DNA of 12,645 nt from Cephalothrix simula. Its lineage: Eukaryota; Nemertea; Palaeonemertea; Archinemertea; Cephalotrichidae. The stretch covers positions 1-12,645 of the forward strand of contig JAXIUW010182737.1 in assembly GCA_035591015.1 (NCBI GenBank). Reading direction: 5' to 3'. The first letter of the stretch is position 1; each line of letters begins with the position of its first letter. Under the pieces are notes generated by a model. That model did no database searches. It was not told where the DNA came from and worked only from the letters and a program-made list of their open reading frames with translations. Positions 8,141 to 12,645 of this stretch are shown one piece after another. The translations under genes were made by a program, and so were the position numbers.

Positions 8141-8954
8141 GTTAAACGGTCCAAAAGTGATGAGATGGAGCATTGCTGTATCCAGCAGATGTCAAGCACA
8201 AAGAGTAACATGTTCAGTGGAACAATTAGAATACCTTTTTGTGTGTTCCCACTTCAAAAGGATGGAGAGTATAAATGAGGCTCAATATTGAAAACTGATA
8301 TTTTTATAAAAGCTGGACAAAATATACATACTTATGTAAACAAATGTATTTTTTGCTAATAATGATTATCACGGTTTTTTTTTATACAAGTTTTCCTTCA
8401 ACTGAAATTCTAAATACAAAGGTATCGTTAATAAACAATATGTAAATTCTTCGGAGACCATAAAAAAGCATTGCCGACTTTTATCCTTATTCTATTATAC
8501 ATAGAAAATCTGTAGGTGAAGCTATTTTGGTGCAATTTCTAATTTTGCTTGGCTTGCCTGTTCGCTGGTGATCGCCTGAAGAGTCTGAAGACATTACCTT
8601 TGAAGTGGATGGGAACCAATTACCACCGTGATTTTTGTCTCAGCGCAGATTTACATTAGCTTTGGTCCAGACTTCATGTTATCTTTTCGTAATCTATAAG
8701 GCGATATTAAGCTAGGATTCAGATAATTGTCACAAATGGGCAAAGTAGCCTTTTTTAGAACAAGGTAACGTGATTACATATCTTTCTGATCTTCATACCC
8801 CATTTACGATCAACGGTTATAGAAAACTATCATTTATAGTCAGGTTATTGTGATACTTCGCCCCGAAAGTTTTCAAAAAACTGCTAAGGAGTCAAAGGCA
8901 AAAAGAAGGCAAATCATTATTGACAGTATTACTTACGGCCTGTATCTATAAGTC
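8141..8954. other. No gene seen
   Basis: This is AT-rich sequence without a supported exon or repeat. A minus-strand piece near 8600-8660 reads an open peptide, ITVVIGSHPLQ, before a GTAATG, but it lacks a good acceptor and I do not call it. A minus-strand GTAAGT word at about 8930-8935 is an isolated donor-like match. Confidence 0.4.
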
Positions 8955-9121
8955 GGGCATTCCTTCGGAACAAGACCTCTAAGTTTTGGACATTCCTTCC
9001 GAACAAACCTCTAGGCGTGAGGTGTCCAGACGTGAAACAAAAGTGCGCTACCGAAAAATTTAATCACAGGTGTGGTAATCACTGTCCGTAGGACATTCAT
9101 CCCCAGAGGGGACATTCATCC
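8955..9121. repeat. Short direct repeats around GGACATTC
   Basis: One pair, GGGCATTCCTTCGGAACAAG at about 8955 and GGACATTCCTTCCGAACAA at about 8988, repeats with a period of about 33 bp and continues into ACCTCTA in both copies. A second pair, GGACATTCATCC, occurs at 9091-9102 and 9110-9121 with a 19-bp period. The shared core is G(G/A)CATTC. They look like local duplications; no function is implied. Confidence 0.6.
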
Positions 9122-9142
9122 TTTCGTCATCAATATTAATAC

Positions 9143-9308
9143 AATATCACTAACTATTTTGGAAATATGGGTTTTGAACAAGCCTGATATGAATATTGCT
9201 TGAAATGTTTATCAGACCTGAGACCGAAGCGCGCAGCGCTGCGGTATGATAAACGTTGAAAGCAAAATTATGAGGGCATTTCAAAATCTCTAGAAAGTTA
9301 GTGATATT
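9143..9308. mobile_element. MITE-like foldback element with GC-rich core
   Basis: The ends are exact inverted repeats: AATATCACTAACT at 9143-9155 and AGTTAGTGATATT at 9296-9308. Further in, TTTTGAA-type blocks pair, and TGAAATGTTTATCA (left) pairs with TGATAAACGTTGAAAGC (right). The centre is GC-rich and itself self-complementary (GCGCAGCGCTGCG at about 9231-9243). The 166-bp size, full-length foldback and absence of a reading frame fit a non-autonomous element or its remnant. No clear target-site duplication was found. Confidence 0.72.
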
Positions 9309-9511
9309 ATGTTTATCGCTACTTTTTAATAATAGGTGTCTCTGGGTGTTAATTTCGAAAAAAATACGATTTACAATACAATTGAGTACGAATTTTTAAA
9401 GGCACCATAAATTATTTATTATTCAAGTTATAAAGTTGATTTTTAATTTTACACCATATTCCCAGGTTAGTGAAACTACAGGCACACTAGTCCATGAGAG
9501 GTGAAGCCTGA
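9309..9511. other. No feature seen between foldback elements
   Basis: This is AT-rich spacer sequence. I found no coding exon and no repeat shared with its neighbours. Confidence 0.4.
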
Positions 9512-9563
9512 TATAGCCAATGTCGGCCCACAAGATTCATTCTTGCGGGCCGATATGGCTATA
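9512..9563. repeat. Strong hairpin, ~23-bp stem
   Basis: TATAGCCAATGTCGGCCCAC plus AAGA (9512-9535) pairs with TCTTGCGGGCCGATATGGCT plus ATA (9541-9563) around a five-base loop, TTCAT. Only about three positions mismatch or bulge. It lies directly beside the 9597-9741 inverted-repeat element and may be part of the same nested insertion. Confidence 0.75.
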
Positions 9564-9596
9564 TATTTTAGCCTTTTGCCTGCATTAATGGCTACT

Positions 9597-9741
9597 TATA
9601 AAACAATAGCACCAATTCTAGATCAGAAAAAAACTTGCAGCACCACCTGTTATCCCTTACGCAAAAATGCACATTTTCGCCGCTAGGTGGTAACCAGGGG
9701 GCGCTTTTTTGATGATCTATAATTAGTGCTATTGTTTTATA
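9597..9741. mobile_element. MITE-like element, 29-bp terminal inverted repeats
   Basis: The left arm TATAAAACAATAGCACCAAT... (9597-9625) and the right arm (9713-9741) are inverted copies differing at two of 29 positions. The 145-bp element encloses one copy of the segment CCCTTACGCAAAAATG...GGGGGCGC (9654-9708). It has no coding capacity. TA flanks are possible as the target site, but the AT-rich ends make this ambiguous. Confidence 0.72.
9654..9708 (+). repeat. Duplicated segment, copy 1, with CTCF-like motif
   Basis: The segment begins CCCTTACGCAAAAATG and continues CACATTTTCGCCGCTAGG, ending GGGGGCGCTTTT. It is repeated about 139 bp downstream. It contains TAACCAGGGGGCGC at 9691-9704, which matches the core of the known CTCF consensus (CCAGGGGGCGC). 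CCGCTAGGTGG at 9680-9690 is a second, weaker match in the same orientation. Binding is an inference from motif match only. Confidence 0.55.
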
Positions 9742-9792
9742 GAACAATAATATTGGTTTAAACATTCTCCTGGTTCAGCTGTTTTGGCGGTA

Positions 9793-9847
9793 CCCTTACG
9801 CGAAAATGAACATTTTCGCCGCTAGTGGACCACCAGGTGGCGCTTTA
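9793..9847 (+). repeat. Duplicated segment, copy 2, with strong CTCF-like motif
   Basis: This copy begins CCCTTACGCGAAAATG, differs from copy 1 at two positions in the first 36 bases, and then diverges. It contains CCACCAGGTGGCGC at 9830-9843, a full match to the CTCF core consensus, preceded by CCGCTAGTGG. The words CGAAAATG and CATTTTCG inside it form a small hairpin. The flanks differ from those of copy 1, suggesting two insertions of a related short element. Confidence 0.58.
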
Positions 9848-10157
9848 GTCTTGAAAATATAAAATTGTTCCTAAATGTTTTATAACACGTCAGAATATAT
9901 ATAAGAGTCAAGGGCATCAGAGTCCCCACTTAGGAGATATTCATGGGGCGGACTCATTTAGATCGTGTGGCCAATGTTTCTGTACTATTGTTTATAGGAG
10001 TAAAACCAATGGTAACTTGATGGTAAAACCCATAAATTATTCCTATCCTCTTATTTTTAATGTCCCTATAACGGAACTTTGAAATCACTAATTTTCTTTC
10101 TTTTTGACATAAAAGACAAAGTGCAAGGTACAATATTTCAGAGGAAATTCTCATTAA
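9848..10157. other. No gene seen
   Basis: This is AT-rich spacer. A minus-strand frame (9954-10154) has no ATG-plus-splice context or recognisable composition, so it is not called. Confidence 0.4.
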
Positions 10158-10429
10158 TTACAGACTTAAAATAGAGCCAGACAAGAGTGTCATTTTTAAA
10201 GAAGTCAATAATATAAATAAATGAACACTATGTAAATGTAATGATAAAAATAACAAAGAAATCACCGAAATCACTAATGGGAAGTGAAAAAGCGGTAACA
10301 CCGGTTGATCGAAAGCTTTTGAGATCTTTTGGGTCAATTTAGAATGAGATTCCTCTACGTAATTGTGACAAAAATCAATTGAAGGTTCAAAGACCACATT
10401 TGGACTAAAGATAGTTTTGATGCAAGGAT
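10158..10429 (-). CDS. Gene C, candidate downstream exon (3' limit uncertain)
   Basis: On the minus strand, TTTTCATCCAGATCCTTAG ends at 10430 and an open frame follows in phase 1, the phase needed to continue the 10979-11059 exon. Joined, the next residues read D-PCIKTIFSPNVVFEPSIDF, then CHNYVEESHSKLTQKISK and AFDQP. That part looks protein-like, with mixed charged and hydrophobic residues and Cys and His. After about 10302 the frame turns into a hydrophobic, intron-like run to a TAA at 10158, so the real exon probably ends earlier. The only GT near the change is the weak CCG|GTGTTA at 10301, and other ends are possible. No family is recognised and the acceptor is only moderate. It could be a fortuitous frame. 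Confidence 0.3.
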
Positions 10430-10633
10430 CTAAGGATCTGGATGAAAATGCTTTTGATGGAGTTAGCGCAGTTTAGAATCACAGGGCAGCTCTGTGATCG
10501 ATACAACTTTGGACACACTCGTGTTATAAAGGTTGTATCGCACTAGCTTGCGGCTTGTAAAAATAAACCACTCGTGTAATATAACCGTTGCACATTTAAC
10601 GATAAAGTCCCAACGATAAAGCTAAAAATTAAA

Positions 10634-10865
10634 GTCGTTGCCTGTTATTTCGCAACACCTTTTGCATCGCAAGTATTTTGTTTCAGCTCTGTCCACGACA
10701 ATTGCTTCCGGTTTCTATCACTACTAATACCAGAGTAAAATTGAATGGGATAAACTTGGATAATGAAACCGGAAAATATGAAAACTGGAAGAGATTTGTC
10801 GTCAACAGAGCTGAAACAAAAAACGTGCGATACAATAAGTGTGTTGCGAAATAACAGGACGCGAC
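10634..10865. mobile_element. Large foldback element, ~70-bp inverted repeats
   Basis: The left arm (10634-10701) includes CCTGTTATTTCGCAACAC and TTTTGTTTCAGCTCTGT. The right arm (10796-10865) carries the inverse, including ACAGAGCTGAAACAAAA and GTGTTGCGAAATAACAGG. Most positions pair, with a few substitutions and small indels. An inner pair, TTCCGGTTTC (10706-10715) and GAAACCGGAA (10765-10774), extends the foldback, leaving a loop of about 50 bp. It is 232 bp with no coding capacity, so it is a MITE or foldback-type element. It lies between the two gene C exons, consistent with an intronic insertion. Confidence 0.8.
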
Positions 10866-10889
10866 AGAAAAGTTATTGTACGATCCAAT

Positions 10890-10909
10890 CAGAAATTCAT
10901 GAATTTCTG
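10890..10909. repeat. Perfect 20-bp palindrome
   Basis: CAGAAATTCATGAATTTCTG is identical to its reverse complement. It is followed directly by a further GAATTTCTGAT, so an outer inverted pair ATCAGAAATTC/GAATTTCTGAT also exists. It lies about 70 bp downstream (minus-strand sense) of the 10979 donor, within the presumed intron. Confidence 0.9.
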
Positions 10910-10978
10910 TGAATTTCTGATCTAATATAGAATGCTTCGTGCTTATCAAATAAAAATAAGATATATACATGTACTTAC

Positions 10979-11059
10979 CTAGTAAGAGATGAATAATTGA
11001 ATCATAAACCCCTTGAATCATGAAGCCGTGCAGGAATATTTTCTCCTTATCAAGAAAAT
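10979..11059 (-). CDS. Gene C, internal coding exon (81 bp), unrecognised protein
   Basis: On the minus strand this exon follows a clear acceptor, ATATTTTTTCCAG, and ends at an excellent donor, CTAG|GTAAGTAC. It enters in phase 1 (bases AT), encodes 26 full codons, and leaves in phase 1 (base G). The peptide reads FLDKEKIFLHGFMIQGVYDS followed by IIHLLL. This regular alternation of hydrophobic and charged residues looks like folded protein and not intronic translation. I do not recognise a domain. Its phase does not join directly to the gene A acceptor at 4863, which needs phase 0, so it is either a separate gene or is connected through exons I could not identify. A further exon must lie upstream, beyond 11059; none was identified up to 12645. 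Confidence 0.62.
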
Positions 11060-12094
11060 CTGGAAAAAATATAGTCAAATTATAGTTGATCAAATATCGT
11101 TCTAGATTTTTTGATATGGAACCGAATTCCCCGGAGTGACATCCATTTCAATCAAATTCATTTAGATAAGCTGCTTATTAAGATGTTTTCAAATTAGTAG
11201 GATTATGCCGCCCACTAAAAGCGAATTGAATCTGAAGGCGTGTGTTGTTTGTTACGTTGGCATGGCCAGCAAACCAAACACACACAGTACACTGTAACAG
11301 GTCAGGTGTTGACGGAATCGGATATTTGCTGTATTTTTTGACGCTGTCCGCGGTTAGGGAGCCCGGTGTACGGGTTTTATTCTTTGTCGACGATTTAAGC
11401 CCAGGGGGATCACTGTCCTCTCTAGGGATAAATGCCCTACCTCAGTATATGATAGATTAACCGAAAGGACAAAAACCCTACGGACAAAATCGTCCTGCAG
11501 ATTTTGGAAAGAAAATTCATCGCGGGATGACAAAGTAATCTTCGCCAAAAGCTTATGGCTCTTCGAGCCCTTTCGCGCTTATGGAACCTATGTAACTGAT
11601 TTTAGTCAATAACTGACGAGCCACCTCGCGTCAATCATAAGCAAACTATGGCAGCTGATACCTAGTACGGACCATGACCTACGCACCCCAGCGCTTTTAA
11701 CCTATGTATTACCAGATGGGGGCAAAACCGGGGGGGTTGTCAACTACTCAGACAACGGCCCGGGGTGTGTAGATTTCTCCATAAGTATTCGTCACTTCAT
11801 TTCCAAAATACCAAATTAGTCTGCTCAACCTCCAGAGAATGAAATTACATAAAAATGGTCAGATTATTGCCTCTTAAGAGGGGGCACAAAGTAAGTAGAA
11901 GTCACAATTGACACAATATTATATTCACTAAAATACCATAATTTTTCAAGCTCTCGAGCTATTGTGTGTATGTTTCCAAACCCGTTCAACCGGTTCCGGT
12001 TTGGGGAGACGATCCGTTAAAAAGCATCACTGACATCCAATACCATTCAGAAAACTGGTAAGTACCACTTTGCTGATGTAAGTGAGATGCATAA
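11060..12094. other. No supported gene; scattered short repeats
   Basis: This covers the presumed upstream intron of gene C or intergenic DNA. The part from 11230 to 11770 is GC-richer than its surroundings and has short repeats (GCTTATGG twice near 11551 and 11577, and CCTATGTA twice), a GGCTC/GAGCC mini-hairpin at 11557-11569, and G-runs near 11716-11765. Open frames on both strands at 11242-11548 lack an ATG start and splice signals. It may be an old repeat, but I cannot identify it. Confidence 0.4.
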
Positions 12095-12515
12095 TTGATG
12101 TTAATTGGGTGGATGTCAAACGACCACAAATTTAATGACTTATCAGATAAATATGTGGTGTCAAAAAATTTATCTGACGTCAGATTAATTGGGTGGTGTC
12201 AAGAAAATTTGCCCACAATTTTATCTGACGTCAGATAATTTGGATGGTGTCAAGACATTTCTATCCAAAATTTATCTGATATCAGTTGAATTGGGTGGTG
12301 CCCAAAATTATGGATGTTATATCGGACGTCAGTTTAATACTTACGCAAAATTGGGTGGTGTCACTGCCAGTGGCACGCAAATATGTATTACGTCAGATAA
12401 ATTGGGTGGAACTCATATAAATTTGTGCGCTAGTTGAAATAAGTTTATGTCTGATCATTTGGGTTGTGTAGCATGCAGGTTGATGTACGTTTTTGTCCGA
12501 TAAATTGGCCCGGTG
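12095..12515. repeat. Degenerate ~50-bp satellite containing TGACGTCA palindromes
   Basis: The anchor ATTGGGTGGTGTCA or a variant recurs at about 12103, 12148, 12187, 12237, 12289, 12349, 12400, 12456 and 12504, with spacing from 38 to 60 bp. Several units also carry a TCTGACGTCAGA palindrome between anchors. The longest perfect example is TTATCTGACGTCAGATAA at 12221-12238, and others have decayed to GATATC or GGACGTC forms. The repeated Leu-Gly-Gly-Val-type peptide it encodes on the plus strand is a by-product. Confidence 0.8.
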
Positions 12516-12645
12516 TCAGATAACTTTGAAATGTGCAGGGCTGCACAAAGCTGTCAGCTTCCTGGCAGCAAAATGTGAGGCAAAAATTTCCTGCCATTTA
12601 CTCGAAAAAAATTCCTGCGAAAAATTTTGAAAGTTTATACTTTAC
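12516..12645. other. No gene seen; small hairpin and AT-rich tail
   Basis: GCTGTCAG and CTGGCAGC at about 12551-12570 form a small hairpin with one mismatch. AAAATTTCCTGC-like words repeat to the end of the window. There is no coding signal. Confidence 0.35.

Noticed and set aside
8018-8278. Open frame after a CTCTTTCAG acceptor
   Set aside because: The acceptor and the start of the frame lie in an inverted repeat, the phase does not continue gene B (phase 1 gives an early TAG), and the peptide is unremarkable.
8600-8660. Minus-strand peptide ITVVIGSHPLQ before GTAATG
   Set aside because: There is no pyrimidine-rich acceptor, a stop lies close upstream in frame, and the donor is weak.
11242-11548. 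Opposing frames on both strands in a GC-richer patch
   Set aside because: Neither begins at an ATG or has good splice sites. Overlapping open frames on both strands suggest composition and not coding.
12189-12437. Plus-strand frame with repeated Leu-Gly-Gly motifs
   Set aside because: It comes from the satellite unit; it has no splice or start support, and the unit register varies.
1-12645. tRNA, rRNA, CRISPR or bacterial-type operon features
   Set aside because: No cloverleaf with a T-loop consensus, rRNA core, regularly spaced short repeat array with unique spacers, or tightly packed ORFs was seen.

Overview
The window looks like nuclear DNA from an animal. It is AT-rich, the coding sequence is split by GT-AG introns, and minisatellites and foldback elements fill the non-coding space. 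It shows no operons, no ribosome binding sites and no dense ORF packing. A marine invertebrate, perhaps a mollusc or other lophotrochozoan, would fit this texture, but that is an inference from general appearance and not from a diagnostic gene.

Left third (about 1-4863, minus strand): three consecutive coding exons of one gene, called gene A here. The large exon at 3009-4851 encodes a 614-residue, mostly disordered, Ser/Thr/Arg/Lys-rich protein with a central coiled coil. Two short downstream exons (1205-1282 and 86-154) have strong splice signals, and all internal junctions are phase 1. They join to the large exon without a stop, giving at least 663 residues, and the gene continues beyond position 1. 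The intron between the first two coding exons carries a ~59-bp minisatellite (1450-1976).

Middle (about 4864-8950): mostly non-coding. A CRE-type palindrome and a TTCGCGCC box at about 6878-6917 lie just upstream of a plus-strand first exon (6979-7150, gene B). That exon encodes a signal peptide and the start of a cysteine-containing extracellular region, and it ends at a phase-1 donor. On the opposite strand, a possible first exon of gene A ends with an ATG at 6873, in the phase that the 4863 acceptor requires. The segment may therefore be a bidirectional promoter, but this is speculative.

Right third (about 8950-12645): a repeat-rich tract. It holds four inverted-repeat elements (9143-9308, 9512-9563, 9597-9741, 10634-10865), a perfect 20-bp palindrome (10890-10909), and a duplicated segment carrying CTCF-like motifs (9654-9708 and 9793-9847). 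It ends with a degenerate ~50-bp satellite of TGACGTCA palindromes (12095-12515). Within this tract are one well-supported minus-strand internal exon (10979-11059) and a weaker candidate next exon (about 10158-10429) of an unrecognised gene, called gene C. Gene C could be a separate locus or the 5' part of gene A; the sequence does not decide.

I recognise no gene well enough to give a symbol. No RNA gene, CRISPR array or complete autonomous transposon was seen. All statements come from reading the sequence by eye, and splice calls rest on motif and reading-frame agreement only.
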